In this document: one piece after another, positions 1-50,100 of the stretch | How the letters are laid out: each line of letters begins with the position of its first letter | How positions within the stretch are numbered: the stretch's first letter is position 1 | Assembly (NCBI GenBank): GCA_031213475.1 | Contig: JARUPZ010000007.1 | Coordinates: forward strand, 5,265,586-5,329,585 | Length of the DNA stretch: 64,000 nt | Direction: 5' to 3' | From: Nereocystis luetkeana | Lineage: Eukaryota > Sar > Phaeophyceae > Laminariales > Laminariaceae | Made by a program: the position numbers and the translations under genes | The notes under the pieces: model-generated | What the model was told of the DNA's origin: nothing | The model's input: only the letters and a program-made list of their open reading frames with translations | Database searches by the model: none

Positions 1-14
1 TTCAAGTAGATTGT

Positions 15-103
15 TTTTAGAATTGCAGTCCAGTTTTGTGGGACAAATCATTCGAATATAGAGTAGCTTGTCCCCAAACAGGACTGCGGTTCTAAAAGGA
101 TTA
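15..103. repeat. Family P inverted-repeat element
   Basis: Arms of AGAATTGCAGTCC... and ...GGACTGCGGTTCT flank a GGGACAAA / TTTGTCCCC type centre. The ~85-bp palindrome can form a long hairpin. Confidence 0.65.
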
Positions 104-204
104 ACTCCTTTGAGAAGAGGGTCACAAAAAAGGGCTCAATGTTGTTGTCATTCCAGAGGTGTACCTTAAGGATGCGAGTCAACGCCCCCCCCCCCTCCCC
201 GCGG

Positions 205-290
205 ACATTAGGAGTAGAAGCGGTGCTCCGTCTCGAAAGGGATGCGTGGTCAATGGTCAAATTACTCAAGGCAAGGAACTGAAAATGAGT
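205..290 (+). repeat. Element B copy
   Basis: Contains GGGATGCGTGGTCAATGGTC and ends ATGAGTACC followed by a C-rich tract. Confidence 0.7.
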
Positions 291-1003
291 ACCCCGCCCC
301 CGCCCCCCCGCCCCCGGACCGACTTTTCGAGCTCGATATCTCCAAGAGCAAGAAGAATGTCAGCGACTAGAAGGCTAAAAGCGTGGCCCTAAACGGACCT
401 CGTCGGGTGCTGCCCGAAAATGTGTCGTTCGGTATTGGCACCTTCGTTACGGGGTTATCGACCTCGAAAAATCGGTCCAGGGGGGCGGGGGGAGGGGGGG
501 GTCGCATTCTTACAGCATGCTGAATGTTCTTATAGTGTATGACGCTACTGTAGTGTTGATAGTAAATGCCCCATGCCAATGTTGACATTTTTGTACTAAT
601 GTTGGTGTGGATATTGGTGGGGTGGTGTATGTGGGTGGTGTTGGCGTTGGGTTTTCTGACGCTGCTTGTGCCGATGCTGGTTCCGTTCGTACCGGTTCTC
701 CTCCTGCTACTCTTGGTGTCGGTAATGTTGGTGTAGTGATGGCGCTGCTGGTGCTGGGTTTGATGGCGTGTTGGCGGTTTTTTTTTTTCACCCGTCCCTC
801 CTTCAGCTTGCGTACAGTGTATCACACGCTCCCGTGAGGTTATCACTTTTCCACCCACCCATGCCGCCCCCGCTCCAAACATCCCTGTACGAGGTTTCTC
901 GCACCCCCGCCGCACGTCTTGCTGGCGCTTGGCCTAGCAACACGTTCTCACCACCGCCGTTGCTGCTCCAAATTGCGGAAAATTCGGATAAAATTCCCGG
1001 CAG

Positions 1004-38817
<37,814 letters not shown>

Positions 38818-40043
38818 ACATACATGTAGACACACCAGAACGGACGGAAGGGTGGACCACTTACGGCGCAAACCCTAGCTGCGTTACCTCAGGAGGGCGG
38901 GGGGGGAGGGGGGGGGAGCAAAGGGGAGGGAGAGGGGTACTCGTGGCTGGTGCGTTGTATCGGCCTCGAGCAGAATAGCGGGAAGATATCAGATAGCCGG
39001 GGGAGGGGGCACGATAAGCACGGTGTTGGCTTGGTGTGTCTTGGGAGGGTTGTGATAAGGCCTCCTAAGGTGGTGGTTAGCATCAGATATCAACAAGCCG
39101 TAGGGGGGGCAGAGGGGCGGGGGGGTGGAGAGGGAGAGGGAGAGGGAGAACCGTTTTCTGGTGAGGCACGTATGTATGACAATGTTCACATACTACGTTA
39201 CCGTTTTTTTGTGTGCGTCCTGACTACATGTACTACCTGGTAGTGTCTTTGACGTTGAGGGAAGACAACCCCCCCCCCCCCCCCCCCCCCCCCCTCCCCG
39301 CTTAGACACTTGAAAACCGCAATCATTGGAACATACTACTTGGAAGTGATGTGTGACCCTTTGTTTCAGGAGTTTTGATTACTTAAGAGACGCCTAAGAA
39401 AGAGACAAACAAAAGGTGTCCAGTCCACGATAACAATTGCTCGTTTTTCTAACCGTCCACCCTTCGGCCATGGGATGTAAAAGTAATAGTGAGTGCATCA
39501 CGCGCGGCAAGGACGCCTGCTATTCTATTAACTGCCCCGTCGGTGTTGTTTTTATCGCTCTGATGTGTGGGGTGTGGAGTGTGGAGTGTGCCATGTCGGC
39601 TAACACGTACTGCTGTACGTACGTCCAAGACCGGACCAGACAATACTCCATCATCTATTATAGCAGTTGTGTGTCGGGCGTGGGGTTGGGGGGTACGAGT
39701 TGACAGATCCATGTTTCTTCCAGACCCTGGGCGGGCTATAATAATGTGGTTGGTGTGCGGTTGGTTTTGTTTCCGCACGCTTCCTCGCCTCAAGCTCGAG
39801 AGTTTCGTCGATTTCGGTCATAGGTTCGTGGGTCGTGTCGAAGTGGCGAGCGAGGCGGAGTATACTAGTGGTGGGCGGACGCGGGAATGGGTTTTAGCGA
39901 GATTCCACGAATGGACCATTTTCCCTCTACGAGTACTTGTGGTTTCCCCTCTCCTGTCGTTTCCTTTTTTTTCATGTTCACAGCTAACTTTGCCTTGTGC
40001 CCGGCTTGCGTTGCTGCTTTTTTTGCTGCAGTGCTTTCCCCAC

Positions 40044-40128
40044 GGCCCAGAGAGGGTTTTCCTCTCGGCACAGAGAGGACTTTCCTCTCGGCACAGAGAG
40101 TACTTTCCTCTCGGCACGGAGAGGGAAG
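40044..40128. repeat. Three 24-bp repeats with internal dyad
   Basis: TTTCCTCTCGGCACAGAGAG plus GAC or TAC. CTCTC/GAGAG makes each unit a small hairpin. Confidence 0.75.
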
Positions 40129-40963
40129 AGCCCGCAAAGGAGGGAGGGGGGGAGGGGGGGAGGGAGGGAGGGAGTCGTCTCACCACGTGTGTGTGCCATC
40201 ATCGCCACATACATATATGCATGCATGCTTTTGGACGGAGAGAAGCATGCGACACGATCTATCTCGGCACAATCCCACTTTTTGGTTGTGTGCTTGTTGT
40301 TGTGTACCAACGGGTAAATGGTGGTGGTGGGCTGCTGCTGGGCCAGATCGTCGTGTTTCAGTTAGCAGTTAGTAGTTGTGGCACGGTGGGGCGACTCAAA
40401 TCAATCGTGGTAAAAGTAGCAGCACGTACAGTAGTACGTACCATATCATATGGTCGTTACTCACATCCCAACAAGAGCAGCAGCTAGCAGTAGTTGTGGA
40501 GACACCACAACCGAAAGCAGCAGCAGCAGCAGCAGCAGGTGATGAGGTGGTGGTGGGGGTGGTGGTGACGTGACAAACATTGGCAGAATCACTAAAAAAT
40601 AGTGACATTATTACAGCGACAACAGCAGTGGCATCACCAAACACTGGGCATTCACAAAAACGAAGCAACAACAACAGCAGTTAGTTTACTGTCTGTAGTG
40701 AGTGGCTGGGTGCCTGCTGCGACCCCCCCCCCCCCCCCCGTCCGCAGGACAGCCTTCATTTAAGTACAAAGTTTGACGTTTTTCTGGTAGTTGTCAACTT
40801 TGCGTCTAGTCAGGAGCACAATCAAACGAACGAAATTGACTTCGATCGAGACAAAACAAATCGAACAACTTGGCTCGGCCGAGACGTTATAACGTACCAG
40901 GTATCAGGTATCATGGATTTGATCTCTTCGTGGTGTGGCCCACTAGTTATTGCCTCGATCGAG

Positions 40964-41141
40964 ATGTCGTGGGGGTGTTACCCAGCCCAGGGTAATCCTC
41001 TCGACAATGTTGTGTTGATGTTCCCATCATTTTATTATGTTGACCGCGAGTAATGTCGTGGGGATGTTACCCAGCCCAGGGTAATCCCTTCAACAATGTT
41101 GTGTTGATGTTCCCATCATTTTATTATGTTGACCGCGAGTA
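40964..41141 (+). repeat. 89-bp tandem duplication
   Basis: ATGTCGTGGGGGTGTTACCC starts at 40964 and, with one change, at 41053. Both end TTGACCGCGAGTA. Confidence 0.9.
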
Positions 41142-41809
41142 AACTACTTGTAATAACTATGCTCCCTATAGTATGCAAACCAAACCCCAATCCACGCCTT
41201 AGGTGTGTAGTGAGTAAACACTTATAACCCAAACACGCATGCACCTAATGATACTTCTGTACGGTATGCCCACCGCCAAACCAACCAATCATCAATCCAA
41301 TGCGTTCATCGGGGCGTCGTCCCCTGCTACTGGTGCCGCAGTCTTACGAGACTGGCGATACACGGCGTTGCATCTAACCCGGCAGCTGCAGAAACGAAAA
41401 GGTATCTAAAAGCGAAGAGTGCTTAGGACCTCCGGATTTCCGGGACGAACGCATCAAGCCACGTTATATTGGCCGCGCACACCATCAAAATGAAGGGAGT
41501 GCGACGCTGGTTCTCCGGCTGACAGGACCAAAATTATCTACCCACACCAATGCCCGCGTGGGCGCAGGGACATTACATTACATGACAATAAAAGTACAAA
41601 GTTCTACACGCGCGTTACACAACGCCTTCATTCAAACGCTGCCCCTCCTTGCTGCTGCTTCTGTCAGTACAACGCCACCCGTATAATACCAACAAGTCAA
41701 TCGGCAATTAAATGACGGGCTGCAGATAAAACGCACGCCACCACCGATGCGCCGTGGTTTTCTACAGGGTTGTGTACCACGCGATGAAACGGCTGAAGGA
41801 AGCTGTAGG

Positions 41810-41925
41810 GGGGTGAATCTGAAAGTGAGCTAAATCATAGCTACATAGTAGCAAACATAGCGGGGTGAATCTGAAAGTGAGCTAAGTGAGCTAGATCATA
41901 GCTACATAGTAGCAAACATACCCGC
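41810..41925 (+). repeat. ~52-bp tandem duplication
   Basis: GGGGTGAATCTGAAAGTGAG ... AGTAGCAAACATA occurs twice. The second copy has an extra AGTGAGCTA. Confidence 0.9.
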
Positions 41926-42236
41926 AAACCGATTGTATCTCGACCAACATAAAACGTCAGGTCAAGGCTGAAAACAAGAGCCTTGCCTGCTCGCGTACGC
42001 CAAGGGCACACGGTATATAGCCTACTGAGACTGTTGATAATGGGTCAATGGCCCGCCTACCCGACCGACCAACAGATACACAAGACACAGACAGAGAGGC
42101 AGACGAACGGACTGGTCGACCGACGGACCTGCACGGAGATAGTTTTTCCCTCCCTCCCTCCTCCCTCCTCATATTTTTGCCACTTTACATACGTACGCGC
42201 ATTCTTTGGTTGAAAAAAAAAAAACTTGTATTTTTT

Positions 42237-45200
42237 TTACAGGAAACGCATGGCGATGGGGCAGTTGACGATGATGCCGCTCGACGCGTACGCCCCACCC
42301 CCGGGCGCCGTGATCCACCCCTGCTGCACCAGGCCCAGGATCTGGAACTCGTCGAACAGGCGGGTGCGGATGCCCCCGTCCACCGCCTCCTTGGTCCACT
42401 CCCCAACGTTCAGGTCCCACATAGGCGAGTAGTCCGTCGCCACGGTGGGGATGCCCCCGAGGACGTTCAGGGGCCCCGCTCCGTCCCTGAGCACGCTGTA
42501 GAACCCCTGGCGGTGGGGGTGGTTGACGGTGCCCTCGGGAACGGCGTCGGGCAGGTCCGAGTTGGAGTAGCCGTTCACGGTGGCGAAGAGTCGCTCGACC
42601 GCGGAGAAGGCGCTGTCGTCGCCGCCGACCGTGATCCCGGCCAGCCTCGGCGCGAAGGTGATGTCCTCGAACGCCGCGGCGAGGTCGACGGAGGAGTCCA
42701 TGGTGACGTAGAGGATGGGCTTCGCGAAGGAGAAACCGGGCACGAGGTTGATCTTGACCGTCTGTTCGCGGGGGCAGATTGTGACCACCTTGGCGTGCAG
42801 GTACCTGTAGAAAATATCAAAAGGGTTGGGCCGGGTCGGGTAATACAGGTTGAGTTAGGTTGGATTCGGTTTGTTCAGGGTAGCATAGGGGGGATCAGGT
42901 CAGGTCAGGTTAGGGGTACTCAAGTGTCTCATGCACGGCCATAGTCATGTACATTACCAAAGACACTCGTATGCCGGCCGTTACACGTCGTCGTCGTTGT
43001 GTGTGTTTTTTTCGGGGGGGGGGACTCGATATTATGCATGGCCGCGGGGGGGCGGGGGGCATCAATGGTTTTCTTGTTTGACGGCCGGGTAAAGGCCGTT
43101 TTTTCGCGCGAATCTTACGTCTTGAGCGCGCGAGAGAGGGCAGTGGGGAGGGAGAGAGGGAGGCCTGGTAGGTAGGGTTTCCTTCGTAGTTGCGGCAGCC
43201 ATGGTATTTACATGTACGGTTGTTGTTGACGCTGTCGCTGTTGTGTATCGGTGACCATGGTGCAATTACTTTTGAAGCACGCCCATACTTACTTGTAAGC
43301 TTCCTCGGCCATATCCTCCGGGATGGCGTCCATGCCGCAGAACTGGTTCAGGAACTCGGTGGTGACATCGCTCGCCACGATGGGCGCGTTCCACACCGAC
43401 CCCCCGATGTTGTCGACGACCACGAGGGGGCTGTACAGCTCGTCTCCCACGGCACCGTTCGCGAAGTCCGCCGGAGGGAAGGGGGCGGGCTCGTCGGCGG
43501 CCGTAACGGAGTTCTCCGGGGAGAAGTCCACCTAAGGGAAGCGAGGTCGCGGCGGCGGGCGGGGGGGGGGGGGGAGGGAAGGGAGGGGGGGGGTTTAATG
43601 GGGTGCGACGACGATTTTTTTCGGTGATAACGCGTGTATGATCTATTAATATTAGCACGGTTTGGGGCCTGGGCCGGGAGTTGTGAGGAGAGGCCGGGGT
43701 TTTTTTATGGATGGGATGAGATGCGGCAAACTGTCTCAACTTTTTTCTTAATTGATGGGATGGGATGCGGCGAACGGTCTCAGTGGGCAACACGTAGTCG
43801 CCCGGAAAAAATCACAAATGATGCGTCGAAGATACAACCAACCACTCCACTCATCCACTTGACCTACCAACCAAGCGACGTTTTCAGTGGTCTTGTCATA
43901 GTGCTCTTACTCGGAGGCACCCGTTTCAGCGTTGCTCTCTAAACGGATAGCCTTTGCTGCTGCCTCCGCAGGCGGTTCGGCGCTGAGCGCAATCTATCAA
44001 TCAAATGGGCAATCAATCGACCCCACCCCCACGCCTGCTCCGTCTCGAACGGACACCCGGTCAACGGTCCAATACCTCAAGGCAAGCAAAAAACGAGTAC
44101 ACCCCCCCTATCCCCCTTCCTAGTTACTGCTCCTGACTCAGCTCGACCTCGTGTATATAGACAATGCGAGCGTATAGACCATATACCCTGTGGTACGGAG
44201 TATTGAGCACTGAGGTCGTACAATATATTAGTATATTATTAGTATAATAGAGCTCACCTTGCCCTCACGGTCGACGAGGATGACCTTCTCGAAGTCGAGA
44301 CTAGCGGTCGTGGCTCCGCCGCGCGAGAAGGCGAGCTTGGGCGAGTGGTTGAGCCCGAGTGCGGCCGCATTGGCCTCGTCGGTCGTGTCCGTCAGGATGT
44401 AGTAGTGGCTAGAACCTGTCGATGGAACAGCAAGAAGGTGGACAGGCGCACGAGTTAGTGGAATATTATATGCTTTCAGCCCTTTGGGTACTGCAGTGTC
44501 ACATGTCCCTACAGTAGATATAACTCAAATTCAAATTCAAAGTGTTTTTGTCCCCACCATGGGAGTGCAGTCCTGAAGGGATTAAGCTAGCACGCCTCAA
44601 TATAAGGACGGTGTGCATAAAAGTTTTCAGTCAAAGCGTTCGTTGTATTTTGGGACAGATTGGGAGTTCATACTACAGCAGCAGTAAGTACGCGGACGAC
44701 GACGACGCAACGTACGATAGCTAGGTTGAAGGCAGGACGATGGGGCCAGCCAAGGATCATTTGTGTATCATGGGACCACGGACACCTTGATTCGGATTTG
44801 AGAGCTAATGAGAGAGCAACAACAACAACATGCATGTGCCTCAACACAGCGCAAGTACGAACCGGGCACTTCTGCTGCTACTCTACGGATAGTCCAACAG
44901 TTGTTGTAGCATGTACGTGCCACGTAACCAGTACGTCGGTTGGCGCCAGGTTGAACAGCTGCGAGAGTGCCATTTTTTAATAGTTTCTGTTCCTGTTGTT
45001 TATACCCGTGGAGAGAAAAGTTACCCAACAAACAGCAACAGCGAAGTGACGCCACGGGTATGAACCTACGGATAGTAGCTGAATCTTGTAAGTTCTTCAG
45101 CTACAGACGATGATGGTATCAGCTATTCAATCAGTCGGACTCACAGCTAACGCATGCATGTTGTAATAATTTACCAAACACGAATATAATGCGTGCGCGC

Positions 45201-47178
45201 GAAGCAATGAGAGGGGGGGGAATGCATGCATGCCCTCTGCACCGCGAATTTTTTCGTGGCGGGGCTGTCACTGCAGATTGCAAGATAGTATAGACGCATC
45301 TCCAGCACAAGCAGCTGTATCGTTTGCCGGCTACGCGCGGCGCCACAATCCGCCGTTCAACGATCCATCGTGATCACCGCCTGGCTCAACGTAACCACGG
45401 GAACCGCGTCTATGAGCCACGTACAGAGGTTGCACTGTTGTGTGTGCGTTTGTCATATTACACCGTTATCCCTTTTAGAACCGCAGTCCCGTTTTGGGGA
45501 CAAACCGGTCAAATTCCACGTAGTTTGTCCCCAAAACGGGACTGCGGAAAGGGTTAAATCACCGGCCGACAACCAGCGCACCCAGAGTCCTACTGCTGTA
45601 CGTCACATATCCAAGAAGATGAGTTAATCCACGGTTAGAATCTCAACCATGACCGAGAAACGGAGAAATTGCACTTCCGGCGACGGCTTCTGCGGAGGGC
45701 TGACTGTATTTTAGCGGCAGGGGTCAAAGCGCCACATGGGAGCAGGACGCCCGTATATAGGGATATACTGTACGTGCAAATCTGAGAATCTTGCACGGAC
45801 ATACTATACGACATACGTGCAATTTCTCTGTACTATTGTACCAGGTATACAGGTTGTTTACAGCAGTACCGGTACAGTACGCAAGTAGATTCTTCAGGAT
45901 TATTTCGGATCTGAATCGATCGAGAGGATTTGATTCGATGGCTGGTTGCAGTCCAATACTGCGCAAGGTAGGTACTCTTGTCTACGCAAGGGCATAGTCG
46001 GGTACAAACTGCAAAGCTCGCGGGACAATCTAACACGATCGACTGCGATTTTCAGTCATTGCTTCTTTTGTCTAATGTATGTGCCTGCGGAGATAGGGCG
46101 GGAGATTATTGTGGAAGGTTTCGCGCTCGAGCCGAGCTACCAACCAACACACAAAAAAGATACCAGGTATACTGGTATTAATAGTAGGTACTGAGCAACC
46201 ATTATTTAATCCGGACAGCTGTTGTTACGTCAACCAACAGACACAACAGAGAAGTACAGGTACAAGTAGGTCTCGAACAACAGGAGAGTTGCTGGTACGT
46301 CGTAGCGCTTTTCATCAACTGACAGCTGAAGGTTCGGCATTCGGGTGGCAGCATGCATCATGCAAGCGGGTGTCGGAAGAATGGAAAAGGGGACTATTAA
46401 TATTTATACGAGTACCAGGTAGCACGTACTGCTGTGCTTCTGCTGCTGTAATGTACGCTGGCTCGAAGAGGCAAGCCCGAAACAAAAAATGGGCAAACTG
46501 AAAAAAAGGGGCAATAAAGTGTACGCTGCGCTGTGGGTAGAGGATACCAGGTACGCTACTGTTCATACTGACTGCTGTACTACGTACATCAGTACACATG
46601 TCAGTACAAGCCACAGCACTTCTGAAGCAGTTCTGCTGCCTACACGTCTGGTATAATATACGATACCTGGTACCTGGTTTGTGATACGTAAAGGAGAGAG
46701 GAGAGCCTGCTATCGAGACAGCCCTGACGAAGAAGCGGTTAGATGTCAATCACGTATAGAACCACCACGGCGGTTTCAGATCACATTTATGCAAGCACCA
46801 CATACAAACAGCAGCAGTACAGACCTTTTGTATAGAATAGCAGTACCTACATCGGCACACGGTCAACAACAGTAGTACTCCCGACTCACCGTCCTTGTAG
46901 TACCCGGTGTAGAGCGGTAGCTCGATGGTGCCCATGTCCTCGTCGATCACACCTGCAAGGAGCAGCTGCACGGGGCCGACCAGACGCTTGTCGACGCTCG
47001 ACGGGGCGGGACCGAAGTAGGCCAGCGGCACGTCGGCGCCGATGGAGGGAGGAGCGGGCCTGACCTCGTCGTCGAGCTCGGCCTCCTCCTGCGCGCGCAC
47101 CCCGGTGAGGAACGGGGTGGGGTAGAGGGCGAGGAGGGCCGCCGTGGCCACGCGAAACATCGTCGAGGAAGACGGCAT
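42237..47178 (-). CDS. Secreted protein of unknown function, DUF7482-like, four exons
   Basis: Model: complement(42237-42804, 43293-43531, 44258-44415, 46890-47178), 417 residues, TAA stop. All three introns are GT-AG with matching phases (1, 0, 2). The start at 47178 is followed by a hydrophobic signal peptide of about 29 residues (MFRVATAALLALYPTPFLTG then VRA); a second Met at 47160 is an alternative start. The mature part opens with an acidic linker, then ELPLYTGYYKDG, SSHYYILTDTTDEANAAALG and later blocks with NHSPKLAF, DFSPENSV, PLVVVDNIGGSVWNAP and TVNHPHRQGFYSV. The ordered blocks 'LPLY-GYY..' and 'YYILTDTTDEANAA' recall secreted proteins annotated as DUF7482 in bacteria and fungi, but I cannot confirm that assignment. 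No catalytic motif or transmembrane segment after the signal peptide is evident. It lies tail-to-tail with EFTUD2 and upstream of nothing obviously related. The gene structure is well supported; the function is unknown. Confidence 0.85.
44031..44103 (+). repeat. Element B, 3' part, diverged
   Basis: GCTCCGTCTCGAACGG, GGTCAACGGTCC and AACGAGTACACCCCCC. Confidence 0.55.
44480..44583. repeat. Family P element
   Basis: CAGCCCTTTGGGTACTGCAG and GGGAGTGCAGTCCTGAAGGG, in the first intron of the secreted-protein gene. Confidence 0.55.
45469..45555. repeat. Family P inverted-repeat element, well preserved
   Basis: CCTTTTAGAACCGCAGTCCC and GTCCCCAAAACGGGACTGCG form nearly perfect arms. Confidence 0.75.
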
Positions 47179-50100
47179 GCTTGTTGCTGTTGCCTGATTG
47201 ATGCGAGAAGCGGGTGGGGTGCTGCTGCCTTTGCTGCTGCTGAGCTTCTGCGAAAGGGGGGGCTGTCTTCTTCAAGCTTTGCGCTTCCGGTGTCAAGAGA
47301 GAAAAAGTCGGAGAGTTGGGTTGATCGAGACTGCTGTGTGGGGTGTTGTGGGGTGTGGGGTGGGGTGGTGCGCTTTGGTTCCGGGTGGTTGGAGCTGGGA
47401 GAGGAGCAACGGCCTTTCTCTCTGTCTTTCGGACCGGCTTCGGCGATATGCGGTGGAATGCTACGAGGACATCCCGGGGTACAAAGATCTATTTTAGATC
47501 ACAGCTGCATTAGATGGTGCGATCGCGCCGCATAAATCTCGCCGTTGTACCGTTGTACCGTTTACCGTGGCGAAAAATCCTTCATTTCAAAGAAGAAACA
47601 TCTTCAAGTTTTGGTCGTGCCTGCTTCAAAATTTAGTATCTTTGTAAATAGAAAAATCAACAGCCCGACCCCTCGAAGATCTATCCTACTACTGCTGTAC
47701 TCCATGAAGGAAGCGTCCTGCTGCATCTATATCTATATTTCCTGTTTCAACACATCACAACTACTACTCCTGTATCTGCAGGTGTTTGGTATGAGGTATG
47801 ATGTGACATCTATAATCAGCTACCGATATTTTGAAGTTTGAAGGACCCCGGCCGACAGTCACAGGCCCGGATTGGATCACAGGTATAAATAGGTCTGGGT
47901 GTGTCAGCCCTCAGCAGGGTGCCAAGCAAGCTGGAGCACAGATAGATGTTTAGAAGCAGAGTCCTGACGTGGGATCAGGGTTCTTACTGCGTGTACTGGT
48001 GAGGGCCCTGGGTGCTGGAGGGTGCCGATGTTTCTGCACCTTGTATATGCCGAAAAAAGGGATCCGAGTGGGATCTGAACACTCCGGCAAATAATTTCCC
48101 AAATATGTGTCGTTAGAAATGCCTCTAAAGATCCTACGAGTAGCTCCCAGATTGTAAAACTTACCAGGTGCTCATCTATCTACAGTATCTATACTCGTAC
48201 GGTCAACAGGATCATGGTTCAGAGAGTGTATATTTTACTTGTAGTGTGCTGGTAGTGTGGAGTAAAACTTTACCGGGTACTTGAGGTACCAGAGGTAAAA
48301 ATATAACAATCTGTGGGGGTACACGGGGGTATGGATTATGTTTGGACCGTAGACAGAAGCGTCCTGCAGAGCCCTTTTTTTATGAGTAGCAGGTCGCCGT
48401 CGGTCGTGTGTCTCGCTCGGTGCATCGGCTGATCTCGTGTCCCTTCGGCCCTTGGCTGGCTTCTTTCGTGATATTGGTTCTTCCAGCCCGGTTCTTCCGC
48501 AGTCCGCAGCAGATAGATACCCGACCCCCAAACCTCCAAGTTTGGGCGCGAGATCCAAGAACCAAGTAAAGTATACGTACCAGGTATATGTATCCTTTCC
48601 TTTCTCACCTCCAGGAAGATCGAAATCGCATTGCCAAATATGACAGGAGACAGCATTTTCACCCCTTGACAGACAGCTTACTTTGCCTCGACATGCCTCG
48701 ACTGACACCAAACCACCACTACTGGTAGGTTTTAGTGTGGAACCCTTGACAGCGCACGTTTTGCCTCGCTTGACAACATGCCTCCTGGCATAGATAAGTG
48801 TTGATTGCTGATTGGAGTACTGAACATACCGTACATTATTAGGCAGACGTACATCTAGACGAAACGTCCCACTACTACAGCATAAAGTGGAGGTTGGAAG
48901 GAAAAAATGATCATACATAGAGCGGAGAGACGAAATAAATTATCAACGGATGGATGCGAAGTATATAAATATATCCAAAAGATATACCAGTATACCGGTC
49001 ACCGGCCACCCACCCGTCGATCCACCGAGGATCACTACCGATCGATATGCCCGAGACATCAAGCCCGCCCCCCTCTTGGTGCAGTGGTGGCAGCTCATGT
49101 GGACAGACGAATCTATGCTCTTCTCCTCGAAGACTTCTTTCCCTCCCTCTCTCGTTCGTGAGAGTGTACAAGCAACTGGTACTACCATCATCCCCGTTTA
49201 TTTTACTGCATACGAGTATTTGTTTTACTCTGTAGTTTATCTACTAAAATAATACTACGTGCTGCTGCTGCTGCTTTTAACATATACCAGAGGAGGTACA
49301 TTTTCAGATAGTACTACAGTACTTCGTACTGCTATGCTGTGTATATATATCCTATGCCCACATTGAAGGCTAGGCAAGTGCAAATCTCTCCCGTCTACAA
49401 CCGTCGAGGAAGCGTCCGGGTGCAACCAAGCGGGACAGCGGGGGATCGAGCTCGCCGCCACTTGTTGTTAATAAATATGTATTGTTGTTGCTGCACCACT
49501 ATTTAATACCACCACCACAGCCCACACGGTCAGTCGCGGTTGTTGTGTTGCTGTTGAAGCATAACAACCACCGCCAACGTAAACCCGACTGCCCCTTCCT
49601 CCTGTACTACAGAGGGGCTTACAGGCGCGTAGAGACGGACGCCGTTACAATATAGACAGCCGGGGCATACAGCAGTATACCCTCGGCTCTGCCTCACGCC
49701 GAGCGCCGACAAAGAAAGGCAGCGCACACCTTTTCATTCGTTGGCAAAATATCAAGAAGAAGAGTGCCTGGAGACGGCACAGCAAGAAAGGGTAGAAGGG
49801 AATAATACGGTATTGTAGCAACATTCACATCCCATCCCATTGTGTGTGCTATATGTGCGCGCATCATGACACCACGGCGGTTGCTCCAGATAGCTTCTCC
49901 TGCTCTGATTTACCTTATCGAAGGGCACGCAACTGCTGCTGCTCTGCTGCTGCAGCTTCGAAAACTCTCTCCATACTGTGCAAGTACGAAGCTCGGGCAT
50001 CTACTCGTTACATCAATGGCATTCCCTTTGCCTTCCACAGCACGAGCACAACAGCAAGCAAAAGAAGGCCCTCTGTTCTGCATGCATGCTGAGCTTGATT

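Larger units (their letters stand above)
1..1003 (+). other. EFTUD2 intron upstream of the first visible exon
   Basis: It holds a family P element, an element B copy, C-rich tracts at 186-310 and a GTTGGTG-rich stretch at 600-760. No EFTUD2 N-terminal exon could be recognised here. Confidence 0.7.
38818..42236. other. Convergent intergenic region between EFTUD2 and the secreted-protein gene
   Basis: It holds a ~24-C tract at 39270, the 24-bp, 89-bp and 52-bp repeats, and a 306-codon plus-strand frame (39567-40487) without recognisable domains. The AT-balanced unique stretch at 41290-41700 shows no coding signal. No AATAAA near either stop was noticed. Confidence 0.6.

Noticed and set aside
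39567..40487. 306-codon plus-strand frame downstream of EFTUD2
   Set aside because: It runs through G-rich and hairpin repeats, has no recognisable domain, no splice partners and an irregular composition. Not supported as a gene.
42048..42944. 298-codon open frame on the plus strand
   Set aside because: It lies antisense to the last exon of the secreted-protein gene. The minus-strand frame has splice sites and coherent protein sequence; this one is a shadow.
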